Source of the DNA: Hyphomicrobium_A sp039933175
Lineage (GTDB): Bacteria > Pseudomonadota > Alphaproteobacteria > Rhizobiales > Hyphomicrobiaceae
Direction of reading: 5' to 3'
NCBI GenBank assembly: GCA_039933175.1
Contig: JBDTOR010000007.1
Span: 1 to 33,282, forward strand
Length of the DNA: 33,282 nt
A program made the translations under genes and the position numbers. Under the pieces are notes generated by a model that worked only from the letters and a program-made list of their open reading frames with translations, ran no database searches and had not been told where the DNA came from. Below, piece after piece: positions 25,030 through 33,241 of this stretch (positions within the stretch are counted from its first letter, which is position 1; each line of letters begins with the position of its first letter).

Positions 25030-26058
25030 ATGCGAAATGTCCTAGGCTTTCTGGGTTCGGCGCAACCGAGCGGCAGCGGCATCCCCGCCGGCGGCGCCGC
25101 GAATGGCGCTCTGCCCGATGACGAATTGCTGGATTCTTATTCGCGCGCCGTGGTCGACGTCGTCGACACGGTGGCGCCGGCGGTCGTGCATGTTGCGGTG
25201 CTCGGCATGCGTAATGGACGGCAGGCCGAAGGCACGGGCTCCGGCGTCGTCGTTTCCCCCGACGGGCTGATTCTCACGAACAACCACGTCATCGACGGCG
25301 CCAAGGAAATCACCGTATCGCTGTCCGACGGGCGTAAGTTCGGCGCGCGCGCTTTAGGGCGCGACGCAGACACCGACCTTGCCGTGCTGCGCGGCGAGAC
25401 GCACGAGACGCTGCCGGTGGCGCGCCTCGCCAATTCCAAGGCTGTGCGCGCCGGCCAGATCGCCATCGCCATCGGCAATCCGCTCGGCTTTCAATCGACC
25501 GTGACGGCAGGCATCGTGAGCGCCGTCGGCCGCTCGCTGCGGGCTCAGAACGGGCGCCTGATCGGCGACGTCATCCAGACGGACGCTGCGCTCAATCCGG
25601 GCAACTCCGGCGGCCCGCTGGCCAATTCGGCTGGCGAGGTCATCGGCATCAACACGGCCGTGATCATGGGCGCGCAGGGCATCTGCTTTTCGGTCGCCTC
25701 GAACACGGCACTGCACGCGCTGACGCAGATCCTGGCGCACGGCCGCGTGCGCCGCGCGCGTATCGGCATCGTCGCCGAACAGATGCCGCTGCCGGCGCGC
25801 ATCGCCTATCGGGCGGGGCTGTCGCAACAAAGCGCCGTGCGCATCCGCGAGTTGCAGCCGGACAGCCCGGCCTCCGCCGCCGGCCTCAAATCGGGCGACA
25901 TCCTCGTACGGCTCGACGGTGAGGCGGTAACCGGCGTCGACGATCTTTTCCGCATGCTCGACGAGCGGCGCATCGGCAAGGACGTGACGGTAACCATTGT
26001 GCGCAGCAGCGGGCTTACCGATATAGCCGTGCGACCCATTGACCGTGAACTACCGTAA
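25030..26058 (+). CDS. HtrA/DegP-like serine protease with one PDZ domain
   Basis: The 342-residue protein has a trypsin-like protease domain with His86 (ILTNNHVIDG), Asp116 (DADTDLAVL) and Ser193 (NPGNSGGPLANS), followed by one PDZ domain (about 245-340, with SPASAAGLKSGDILVRLDGE). No signal peptide or membrane segment is visible: the N-terminus is a Gly/Ala/Pro-rich linker. This differs from the usual periplasmic or anchored DegP/DegS and suggests cytoplasmic location, unless the start is misplaced. GGGGAG lies 7 nt upstream of the ATG, which supports the start. It appears to be a single gene, 115 bp after the lyase-like gene. Confidence 0.93.
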   Translation: MRNVLGFLGSAQPSGSGIPAGGAANGALPDDELLDSYSRAVVDVVDTVAPAVVHVAVLGMRNGRQAEGTGSGVVVSPDGLILTNNHVIDGAKEITVSLSDGRKFGARALGRDADTDLAVLRGETHETLPVARLANSKAVRAGQIAIAIGNPLGFQSTVTAGIVSAVGRSLRAQNGRLIGDVIQTDAALNPGNSGGPLANSAGEVIGINTAVIMGAQGICFSVASNTALHALTQILAHGRVRRARIGIVAEQMPLPARIAYRAGLSQQSAVRIRELQPDSPASAAGLKSGDILVRLDGEAVTGVDDLFRMLDERRIGKDVTVTIVRSSGLTDIAVRPIDRELP

Positions 26059-26139
26059 ATTGCCGCTGTGCTCGTGTATTCGGCCAATATTCGCGGCCTA
26101 ATAGGTATTGTGCAGCGCGGGGAAGCTGGACTTAAGCTC

Positions 26140-26285
26140 GAAACCTTACGCCATTGTAAGTTGTTTCTTAACTGTTAGGAGAAACGGCGCCGGAATACCT
26201 TGCAGAAATGGCGGTTTTCGTGTTGAATAAAAATTCGAACGTGGCGCCCTCCCACCTGTCCCCCCTAAGCGGCGTCACGCATCGC
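26140..26285 (+). other. Non-coding stretch before a strong terminator, possible small RNA
   Basis: The htrA stop (26058) and the terminator at 26286 are 227 bp apart with no convincing gene between. The stretch is AT-richer than its surroundings and includes CTTAC-GCCATT-GTAAG (a small dyad near 26145-26160) and TTGTTTCTTAACTGTTAGGA. It may be a long htrA 3' untranslated region or an independent small RNA. A 51-codon frame from an ATG near 26209 runs through the terminator and is not believed. Confidence 0.25.
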
Positions 26286-26324
26286 AGCCCGCGCTCTTCC
26301 CCCGGAGCGCGGGCTTTCATTTTC
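26286..26324 (+). terminator. Strong rho-independent terminator
   Basis: AGCCCGCGCTC-TTCCCCCG-GAGCGCGGGCT (26286-26315) is a perfect 11-bp stem with an 8-nt loop, followed by TTCATTTT. The T-rich tail lies on the plus strand, so it ends rightward transcription from htrA or from a small RNA just before it. On the minus strand no T-run follows, though the stem may still slow readthrough from the convergent gene. Confidence 0.85.
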
Positions 26325-26340
26325 CAGCTATCCCTTGCGA

Positions 26341-27846
26341 TCAGGACTGCTCGGACGGTTTGAAGCCGGCTTCCTGCGCTTCTGCTTCAGAACAGAACCA
26401 GCGCTCGCCGCGGCTGCTACTCACGCGCACCCGCTCATATCCCCGCGCCCACGGCACGACGTAGTAGCGTCGGCTTCCACGCACGCTGCCTTTGATGGGA
26501 CAGCCATCCGGCGCCTCGCGTTTGGCTTCTTCCCATTTCTGGGCGCGATAGTCGGACGGACGCGTTGCTTGTCCGGCCCACAGGCCGACCTTGCTCGTTC
26601 GCGCCTGTTCCTCGATGCTCCGGTAGGGGGCGAATAGTCCAGTGGCGGCAAATACATGCCCCCCAAGGACGAGTTCGGCCGCGACGTCCTTATCGCCGAT
26701 CTTGCAATCACCGGTGCCGCTGCCCTGCGAGTCGCGCGCGACATCGCAGGTAACCCGCCCATTGCGCAGGATGCGCGCCAGCGCCTGCTTGGCGGACTGT
26801 CCACACTCCCACTCGCGACCGTCGGCCGCGGCGCAGGTCTGATCCTGTTCCGGAGCTTCGATGCCGGTCAGGCGCACCGTCGTGGACCCGACCCGGACCG
26901 TATCGCCGGCTACGGCCGTTCCGCGGCCTTCGACGTCGCCACTTGCCGCACTCGCCGCCGACTGCTGCGCCTCCTCGCGCGTCGCCCGGCGCGCTTCCTG
27001 GCGCTCCTGGCGCGACAGGCTGGCCGTCGACACTGACTCGCCGGTTGATGATCGCCACGCCATGACGCCGCCGGAGATCAGCAACGCCAGCACGAACGCG
27101 GCGAAGGCGCCCTGCACCAGCGGTCGTCCCGTCACGCCGTCGAACCGCCCGCGCAGCCGGTCACTCGCCGACGATACCGGCGAGGATAGCCACGTCGGCA
27201 CACCTGCGCCGGCATGGGCCAGCGCTAGCGCACCGAGAATGACGATGCCGATGGCGAGTGCGATCAAGGTGTCGCTCTCAAAGCCATTGGCGAAGGCGCG
27301 GATGACACCGCCCGCCAGTGCCACGGCGCCGGCGATGAGCAGCGGCAGACGCAGGCTCGGCTGGCGCAGCCCGCGGCCCACCGGCGCGAATATCGGCGCT
27401 GCGTAGTCGGCAACGATGCCGCCCACCGTGCGCAGCACCGCCCACACGTAGACGATGCCGGCGATGAGAGCCGCGCCGAACCGCTGCAACCACGAGGCGG
27501 CAATCGGCACGCCGGCGCGCAGCTTGCTGCCGGCAATCTTCGCCCCGGCAATGCCGAGCATGGCGCCTTCGTATCCATAGTGCGCCGCGCTGCGCCCAGC
27601 TGCCTTGGCGCCGGCGGCGCTCAACTTGGCGCCCTGCTGACCCGCATTGAAGGCGCCGCGGCCGACCGCCTTGGCCCCTTCGGCGCCGGCGACAGCGCCG
27701 CGCTGACCGGCTGCCTTTAGGTTGTCAACGGCGGCTTTGCGCGCCTCCCCGACGCGGTCGCGCCGGTGCTTGCGCCGCACGAGGATCGTCGTGCGCACGT
27801 AGTCGCGCCATTCAAAGCCATCGTTGCGTTTGCGCCAGCCGAGCAT
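26341..27846 (-). CDS. Membrane protein with staphylococcal nuclease-like domain
   Basis: The 501-residue protein has a basic N-terminus, an Ala/Gly-rich helical region (about 30-110), and several hydrophobic segments (about 118-145, 165-185, 190-215, 245-265). A charged linker follows, then a SNase-like domain (about 308-430) and a C-terminal Cys-containing segment (GCPIKGSVRGSRRYY.., then SRGERWFCSEAEAQEAGFKP). SNase motifs VRLTGIEAPEQDQTC and WECGQSAKQAL are present. The usual YGR motif, whose Arg is catalytic, reads DSQGSGTGDC, so Ser stands where Arg is expected. The product may be an inactive or altered nuclease. Such membrane SNase proteins are seen in Rhizobiales; the role is unknown. 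The start at 27846 gives MLGWRKRNDGFEWRDYV and no better alternative is evident. Confidence 0.8.
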   Translation of the reverse strand: MLGWRKRNDGFEWRDYVRTTILVRRKHRRDRVGEARKAAVDNLKAAGQRGAVAGAEGAKAVGRGAFNAGQQGAKLSAAGAKAAGRSAAHYGYEGAMLGIAGAKIAGSKLRAGVPIAASWLQRFGAALIAGIVYVWAVLRTVGGIVADYAAPIFAPVGRGLRQPSLRLPLLIAGAVALAGGVIRAFANGFESDTLIALAIGIVILGALALAHAGAGVPTWLSSPVSSASDRLRGRFDGVTGRPLVQGAFAAFVLALLISGGVMAWRSSTGESVSTASLSRQERQEARRATREEAQQSAASAASGDVEGRGTAVAGDTVRVGSTTVRLTGIEAPEQDQTCAAADGREWECGQSAKQALARILRNGRVTCDVARDSQGSGTGDCKIGDKDVAAELVLGGHVFAATGLFAPYRSIEEQARTSKVGLWAGQATRPSDYRAQKWEEAKREAPDGCPIKGSVRGSRRYYVVPWARGYERVRVSSSRGERWFCSEAEAQEAGFKPSEQS

Positions 27847-27980
27847 GCGGCCTCCGGGTCCGTGATGGGAATGCGCTACGGCCGCTGCCGCCGCAGCGAA
27901 TCGAGGGCCCTAGGACCCTGCGAACAGATGATGGCAGGGCTTTGGCCCAACGCAAAACCACAAGCAAAACCGCCTGAGCC

Positions 27981-28994
27981 TCAGTGATATCCCTCACCCT
28001 CGCGCACCTTGCCGCGGAACGTCCAGTAGACGAACACCGTATAGCCCAGGATCAGCGGCAGCATGATCAGCGTCCCGACGAGCATGAAGATCTGCGAGCT
28101 GGGCACCGCCGCGGCGTCCCAGAAGGTCAGCGTCGGCGGCACAAGGTACGGCACCGTCGAGATGCCCAGGCCAATGAAGCCGAGCAGAAACAGGGAGACG
28201 GCCGCCAGGAACGGCATGATCTCGCGCCCCCTCGTCAGCCCGTACCAGCACGCGAACGCCGCGGCGCCGGTCAGCAGCGGCACCGGCGACAAATAAAGAA
28301 TGTTGGGCCAAGTGAACCAGCGCTCGGCGATGCGATCGAAGGCGAGCGGTGTCCACAGACTGATGATGACCATGATCGCGAGCACAGCAAGCAACAGGTG
28401 CTTGGCCCAGCGCCGCGCATTCACCGCAAGCTCGCCTTCCGTCTTCATGACCAGCCATGTGGTGCCAAGCAGCGCATAACCGACCAGCAGCGCCACGCCG
28501 GTGAACAGCGGGAATGGCGCAAACCAATCGAACGTGCCGCCGGCAAACTTGTTGTCCTGCACGTTAATGCCCTGCACGTAGCCGCCCAGCACGACGCCCT
28601 GCATGAACGTGGCGACGATGGAGCCGTAGGCGAAGGCATTGTCCCAGAACTCGTGGCTTGGCTTTGCCGTCCAGCGGAACTCGAAGGCGACGCCGCGGAA
28701 GATAAGCCCGAGCAGCATAATGATGATCGGCAGGTAGAGCGCCGGCATGATCACCGCGTAGGCGAGCGGGAAGGCGACGAGCAAGCCGCCGCCGCCGAGC
28801 ACCAGCCACGTCTCGTTGCCGTCCCAGAAGGGCGCCACCGAGTTCATCATGACGTCACGGCGCTCTTCCTCCGGCGTGAACGGGAAGAGGATGCCGAGCC
28901 CGAGATCGAAGCCGTCGAGGATGACGTACAGCGCGACGGCGATGCCGATGATCGCGGCCCATACGACCGGCAGCCAGTAGGCGACAGCGTCCAT
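27981..28994 (-). CDS. cydB: Cytochrome bd (CioB-type) quinol oxidase subunit II
   Basis: The 337-residue multi-spanning membrane protein is subunit II of a bd-type terminal oxidase that reduces oxygen with quinol. Motifs are YVILDGFDLGLGILFPF, MMNSVAPFWDGNETWLVLGG, FPLAYAVIMPALYLPIIIM, GLIFRGVAFEFRW and FMQGVVLGGYVQGI. It follows cydA on the same strand, but the 165-bp gap is filled by a composite hairpin repeat that ends 2 bp before the ATG. The hairpin arm provides a GGGA 8 nt upstream of the start that may serve as ribosome-binding site. No small cydX-like gene is seen after it. Confidence 0.96.
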   Translation of the reverse strand: MDAVAYWLPVVWAAIIGIAVALYVILDGFDLGLGILFPFTPEEERRDVMMNSVAPFWDGNETWLVLGGGGLLVAFPLAYAVIMPALYLPIIIMLLGLIFRGVAFEFRWTAKPSHEFWDNAFAYGSIVATFMQGVVLGGYVQGINVQDNKFAGGTFDWFAPFPLFTGVALLVGYALLGTTWLVMKTEGELAVNARRWAKHLLLAVLAIMVIISLWTPLAFDRIAERWFTWPNILYLSPVPLLTGAAAFACWYGLTRGREIMPFLAAVSLFLLGFIGLGISTVPYLVPPTLTFWDAAAVPSSQIFMLVGTLIMLPLILGYTVFVYWTFRGKVREGEGYH

Positions 28995-28996
28995 GG

Positions 28997-29163
28997 CTAG
29001 TGTCCCGATTCCGAAGCTCGCCAGAGTTGGCGGCTAGGTTGGCGAGCGAGCTTCGGAATCATGAGGGACACTAAAATCGTAGCTTGGCTAGTGTGATTCA
29101 GATCGAGAAATTCGCTCGATCCCGTGCCACCTATGACGGCGAATTTCTCGATCATCACACTAG
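28997..29163. repeat. Composite paired-hairpin repeat, copy D
   Basis: The first hairpin has CTAGTGTCCC + GATTCCGAAGCTCGC (28997-29021) and a complementary arm at 29046-29073 with unpaired ATGA at 29061-29064. The AT-rich spacer runs to 29087 (AAATCGTAGCTTGG). The second hairpin has CTAGTGTGAT (29088-29097), unpaired TCA, GATCGAGAAATTCGC (29101-29115), and its complement ending in CTAG at 29163. On the minus strand the terminal CTAG contains the TAG stop codon of cydA (29160-29162). The other end is 2 bp from the cydB start codon. The copy thus fills the whole cydA-cydB junction. Confidence 0.95.
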
Positions 29164-30554
29164 CTCCCCTTGATGGCGTCGTGCGCGGCCGACTCGGCCG
29201 CAGTGAGCGGACGTGACGGCACGCCGTCGGGCATTGCGGCGGCAGTGCCCTTGGGTCCGTATTCGATGAGGCGATTGATGTAGTAAATGCCCATCGAGAA
29301 CACGATGCCGTAGACGACGAAGAAGAGGATCAACGTCGTCAACACTGCCCCCGCATGGACCGGCGAGGCTGCATCGGCCGTGCGCAGGATGCCGGTGGCG
29401 ATCCACGGCTGGCGCCCGATCTCGGTCGTATACCAGCCGGCAAGGATGGCGATGAAGCCGAGCGGCCAGGCGTACTGCACGTACTGCAGATACCAGCGCG
29501 TATCGAACAGCCGCCCCCTGAACCACAGCCACGCGCCGACGAAGCCGATCAGCAGCATCAGCACGCCCATGCCGACCATTAGGCGGAACGACAGGAAGAC
29601 CGGGAAAACCGGCGGCCGGTCGCTGGGCGCGAACTCCTTCAGCCCCGGGAACAGCCCATCGGCCTTGTGGGTGAGGATCAAGCTCGCACCATAGGGGATG
29701 GCGATCTCGAAGGAGTTGCGCTCCTCTTTCTCGTTCGGGATAGCAAACAGCACCAGCGCGCCCGGCTCCGATCCGTCCCAATGGCTTTCGATGGCCGCGA
29801 TCTTGGCCGGCTGGTGCTTCAGCGTGTTGAGGCCGTGCTGGTCGCCGATGAGCACCTGCAGCGGCGCGAGGATCGCCACCATCCCCAACCCCATGCGCAT
29901 CATCGTCTTCGCCTCTTCGGGGTAGCGGCCCTTGAGCAGGTAGCGGGCGCCAACCGCCAGCACCACCAGCGAGGTCGTCAGGTAGGCGGCGGTGAACATG
30001 TGCGCGAAGCGATAGGGAAAGCTCGGATTGAAGATGATGGCGACCCAGTCGACCGGATAAGCGATGCCGTTGATTACCTCGTGACCGGCCGGGGTCTGCA
30101 TCCAGCTGTTGGCGGCGAGAATCCAGAAGGCGGAGAGCGAGGTGCCGACGGCGACCAGCACGGCTGAGAGCACATGCAGGTTGGGCGGTACGCGTTGCCA
30201 GCCGAACAGCATGATCCCGAGGAACGTCGCTTCGAGGAAGAAGGCGGTCAGCACCTCGTAGCCGAGCAGCGGCCCCAGCACGTTGCCGACGACGACCGAG
30301 AAATTGCTCCAGTTGGTGCCGAACTGATACGAGAGCACGATGCCGGATACGACGCCCATGGCGAACGACACGGCGAAAATCTTGGTCCAGAACCGGGCGA
30401 GCCGATGCAGGTGATCGCGGCCTGTCAACCGCCAGCGCACCAGCAGCGTGGCGATGAACGCCGCAAGCCCGATCGTGAAGCTCGGGAAGATAATGTGGAA
30501 GGTGATGGTGAAGCCGAATTGAATGCGGGCCAGGAGAACGGCATCTAATTCCAT
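29160..30554 (-). CDS. cydA: Cytochrome bd (CioA-type) quinol oxidase subunit I
   Basis: The 464-residue membrane subunit binds hemes b558, b595 and d. Ligand and proton-path residues are visible: His20 in GFTITFHIIFPSFTIG, Glu100 in LGPLLGYEVLTAFFLEATFLG with Glu108, His185 in FPYRFAHMFTAAYL, and the conserved GWYTTEIGRQPW. The short quinol loop (464 residues versus about 520 in the E. coli long form) points to the CioA/short-Q-loop class, often linked to cyanide-insensitive respiration; that property is inferred. The stop codon TAG is formed by the end of the hairpin repeat, so the original C-terminus may have been slightly different. The start has only a weak GGGTG before it. No Fnr-type box is evident upstream. 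Confidence 0.96.
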   Translation of the reverse strand: MELDAVLLARIQFGFTITFHIIFPSFTIGLAAFIATLLVRWRLTGRDHLHRLARFWTKIFAVSFAMGVVSGIVLSYQFGTNWSNFSVVVGNVLGPLLGYEVLTAFFLEATFLGIMLFGWQRVPPNLHVLSAVLVAVGTSLSAFWILAANSWMQTPAGHEVINGIAYPVDWVAIIFNPSFPYRFAHMFTAAYLTTSLVVLAVGARYLLKGRYPEEAKTMMRMGLGMVAILAPLQVLIGDQHGLNTLKHQPAKIAAIESHWDGSEPGALVLFAIPNEKEERNSFEIAIPYGASLILTHKADGLFPGLKEFAPSDRPPVFPVFLSFRLMVGMGVLMLLIGFVGAWLWFRGRLFDTRWYLQYVQYAWPLGFIAILAGWYTTEIGRQPWIATGILRTADAASPVHAGAVLTTLILFFVVYGIVFSMGIYYINRLIEYGPKGTAAAMPDGVPSRPLTAAESAAHDAIKGS

Positions 30555-30716
30555 GGCACCCGCTTCGCTTTTTTATTTCTGATGGCCGCGCATTGTGGCG
30601 CGGTTCGGCGACCGCGTCGAGACAGCCGTATGCGGCTCGCCGTCTCGCCTGACAAGCTGTGCATACGAAATCCGCTGGGTGCGTGTCTGCCTAGTCTAAG
30701 GCGCGGAGCGCGCGGG

Positions 30717-33086
30717 CTATTCCCGCGCCAGTGGCCCGAGCGGAATGGCCCACAGGCGCACGCGCCCGTCGACGCCGGCCGATACCAAATGCTGGCCGTC
30801 GGGGGAAAAGGCTACCGCGGTCGCCCCACCGACATGACCGGTAAGCGCACGCAGGATGCGTCCGCGCTGGAGATCCCATAACCGCACCGTGCCGTCCTCG
30901 CCTGCCGAGGCGAGTTGGTCGCCCGACGGGGAGAAGGCGATGTCGGCCACGCGGCCCCTATGCCCGTTGAGTGCGCGCATGCGGCGCGACGACAGCACCG
31001 ACCACACCTGAATTCGGCCGTCGAGCGCCCCGGCAGCCAGTAGCTTGCCGCTGGGGGAAAAAGAAACGGAGGTGACGAAGTCGCGCGCACCGCGATAGGC
31101 CCGCTTCAAATCGAGCGTGTCGAGATTCCACACACGTACCGTCTTGTCGGCGCTTCCCGAGGCGAGCAACAGCAACTGCGGGGAAAAAGCCAACGACTGC
31201 ACGGAGTTTTCGTGGCCGTCGAGCACCTGCAAGGGCGCCGCAGTCTGGCGCGCATCCCACAGCGTGACCTTCCAATCGTGGCTGGCCGTGGCGAACCGGT
31301 TAGGATCGCCGGTGAACGCGACGGCCCAGATGTTCGCCTCGTTGCGCTGCACGGTGGCGATCTTCTCGGCCCGGTCGAGGTCCCACAGCACGACCTTGCC
31401 GTTGGCGTGGCCGGTCAGCGCGCGCACCCCGTTGAGGGCGAGCGAGGTCGCCGGTCCGTCGTCCAGTTCGATGGTGCGAACCAAATTGCGATAGCTGGCG
31501 TCCCAGATCTTCATCGATCCGTCGGCGCCGGTGGTGACGATACGGCGGCCGTCGTCGGTGTAGGCGGCGCCGGAAATTGACCCGCGATGCGCCTCGAACT
31601 CGGCGATGGGGGTGACGAGCACGGGGGCGGGTGCCAGGGCCTGAGCTTGTGGCGTTGGCGGGTTGGTGGTGCCGGTGGTGATGCCGGTCGTCACTGCTGA
31701 CCCGCGGCTCTCGAACTGCGGGAAGCGATCCTGCATCGCCACCGCGGCGCTGGCGACGCCGACGCCGACCAGCAGCTTGAAGACGATGGGCATCAGGCTG
31801 GGGCGGCTACCCTTGAGGCGGCGCGGCCTGGGACGCGCCGGCGACTTGACGACGACGAGCGCCCGTTCTTTGGGAATAGGCTTCTTCGACTGCATCTTCT
31901 TTTTGAAGACGGACGCAGGCGGCGCGTCGAGCTTCACGGTCGCGGCAGGCGATGCCGGTGTTGAAGCTGCTGCGATTTGAATGGGCGCAGGTGCCGGTGT
32001 GGCATCACCATCAGGCTTCTTGCGCAAGCCCTCGAGAAAATCGAGGAGACCGCCCTTCGGGCCCGGCGCATCCGGCGGCGGCGGTGTTGCTGTCCGCGGG
32101 ACGATCGGCACGGTCGCCGCGATAGCCGTGGCGGCTTCGGGCTCTTCCTTCTCCTTCTTGCGGTCCTTGCGGCGATCGGTAGTCCGGGTCAGCCAACTCG
32201 CGCGCACCGGATCGGGCGCCAGCAGGTCGCCGCGCCACGCCGCGATCGATTGCGGCCGCGCCTCGACGCTCAGCGACAAGGCTTTGTCGATCGCCTTGAG
32301 GAAGCCGGCACGGTAGGAACTCAACGCCGCTTCGCGCACCGAGACAAGCTCGTCCTTGACCATGCGCGAGGGTGCATCCGGCGGGCGCTTGCCGGTGATG
32401 GCGTGGTACAGGGTGCCGGCGAGCGCGTAGATATCGCTCCAGGGGCCCTGCTGACGGCTGGTCTCGGCGTATTGCTCGTAGGGGCTGTAACCCGGCTTGA
32501 CCAACGCCGACACGGTCTTGGTGTGCGATGCGATCTCGCCGCGCGCCGAGCCGAAATCGATAAGGACCGGATCGCCCGACTTGCGGATGATGATGTTGTC
32601 CGGAGCGATGTCGCGGTGCAAAAAGTCCGATTTGTGGATCAGCTCCAGCGCGTCGAGCAGCGGCCCAATGATCGCATCGAGCTCTTTCTGGCGCGGCGCA
32701 CGTCCGAGACCCTTCAGCCAGCCCTTGAGACTCTGGCCCTCCTCGAAGTGGAGGACCATGTAGCCGGTGTTGTTGGCGCGAAAGTAGCGGTAAACGCGCA
32801 CGATGTTTCTATGATCGAACTTGGCAAGCGTCTGCGCTTCCTCGATGAACCGGTCGAGACCCCAGCGATAGTCACCGGCGCAATCCTGCGAGCGCGGCGC
32901 CGCATCGATGCCGCCGTCGCGCGCCGCGATGTCGCTCGGGAAATACTCCTTGATGGTGACCATGCGGGCGAGCGCGATCTCGTCGGCGAGATACGTCACA
33001 CCGAAGCCGCCGGCGCCCAGCACCCGCTCGATGCGATAGTCGCCGACCAGTTCGGTCCCACTTGGCAGCGCAATGAGATTCGTCAT
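30717..33086 (-). CDS. Membrane Ser/Thr protein kinase with WD40 propeller
   Basis: The 789-residue protein combines a Hanks-type kinase (about 15-290), a Pro/Ala/Lys-rich linker, one transmembrane helix (SLMPIVFKLLVGVGVASAAV, about 430-450) and seven WD40 repeats (about 497-781). Kinase motifs are VLGAGGFGVTYLA (P-loop), MVTIKEYF with Lys46, FLHRDIAPDNIII with Asp159 and Asn164, and VLIDFGSARGE. The catalytic loop reads HRDIAPDN where HRDLKPEN is usual. WD40 blades end in WD-like pairs such as MKIWDA, VVLWDL, VTLWDA and VRVWNL. The topology implied is a cytoplasmic kinase with the propeller outside or in the periplasm, suited to sensing a ligand or docking proteins. GGAGAG lies 2 nt upstream of the ATG. 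It is not in an obvious operon. Confidence 0.92.
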   Translation of the reverse strand: MTNLIALPSGTELVGDYRIERVLGAGGFGVTYLADEIALARMVTIKEYFPSDIAARDGGIDAAPRSQDCAGDYRWGLDRFIEEAQTLAKFDHRNIVRVYRYFRANNTGYMVLHFEEGQSLKGWLKGLGRAPRQKELDAIIGPLLDALELIHKSDFLHRDIAPDNIIIRKSGDPVLIDFGSARGEIASHTKTVSALVKPGYSPYEQYAETSRQQGPWSDIYALAGTLYHAITGKRPPDAPSRMVKDELVSVREAALSSYRAGFLKAIDKALSLSVEARPQSIAAWRGDLLAPDPVRASWLTRTTDRRKDRKKEKEEPEAATAIAATVPIVPRTATPPPPDAPGPKGGLLDFLEGLRKKPDGDATPAPAPIQIAAASTPASPAATVKLDAPPASVFKKKMQSKKPIPKERALVVVKSPARPRPRRLKGSRPSLMPIVFKLLVGVGVASAAVAMQDRFPQFESRGSAVTTGITTGTTNPPTPQAQALAPAPVLVTPIAEFEAHRGSISGAAYTDDGRRIVTTGADGSMKIWDASYRNLVRTIELDDGPATSLALNGVRALTGHANGKVVLWDLDRAEKIATVQRNEANIWAVAFTGDPNRFATASHDWKVTLWDARQTAAPLQVLDGHENSVQSLAFSPQLLLLASGSADKTVRVWNLDTLDLKRAYRGARDFVTSVSFSPSGKLLAAGALDGRIQVWSVLSSRRMRALNGHRGRVADIAFSPSGDQLASAGEDGTVRLWDLQRGRILRALTGHVGGATAVAFSPDGQHLVSAGVDGRVRLWAIPLGPLARE

Positions 33087-33161
33087 GGCTCTCCGTGACG
33101 TCGGCCGTCAGGCTCGCATGCTACGTGCCGCGCCGTGCGTCAATTGCCGTACTGCCTCCGA

Positions 33162-33184
33162 CACATTTATGACCGACAAATGTG
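33162..33184. promoter_or_regulatory. Dyad upstream of the kinase gene
   Basis: CACATTT (33162-33168) and AAATGTG (33178-33184) are a perfect 7-bp inverted repeat with a 9-nt centre, in the AT-rich patch between the minus-strand kinase gene and the right edge. It could be an operator for either direction. Confidence 0.3.
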
Positions 33185-33241
33185 GCGGCGGCTTGAGCAT
33201 GCCGAAGCTGCGAACAAATCTGAACCGGAGAGGCGAATGCC

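Noticed and set aside
26209..26364. 51-codon frame after htrA (starts MAVFVLNKNS)
   Set aside because: It runs through the strong terminator hairpin and into the 3' end of the opposite gene.
30555..30716. Search for an Fnr/Anr box upstream of cydA
   Set aside because: No TTGAT-4-ATCAA-like sequence was found; only a weak GAGAC/GTCTC dyad is present.
31977..33098. Plus-strand open frame (373 codons) opposite the kinase
   Set aside because: Complementary to the conserved kinase domain; Arg-rich with no motif.
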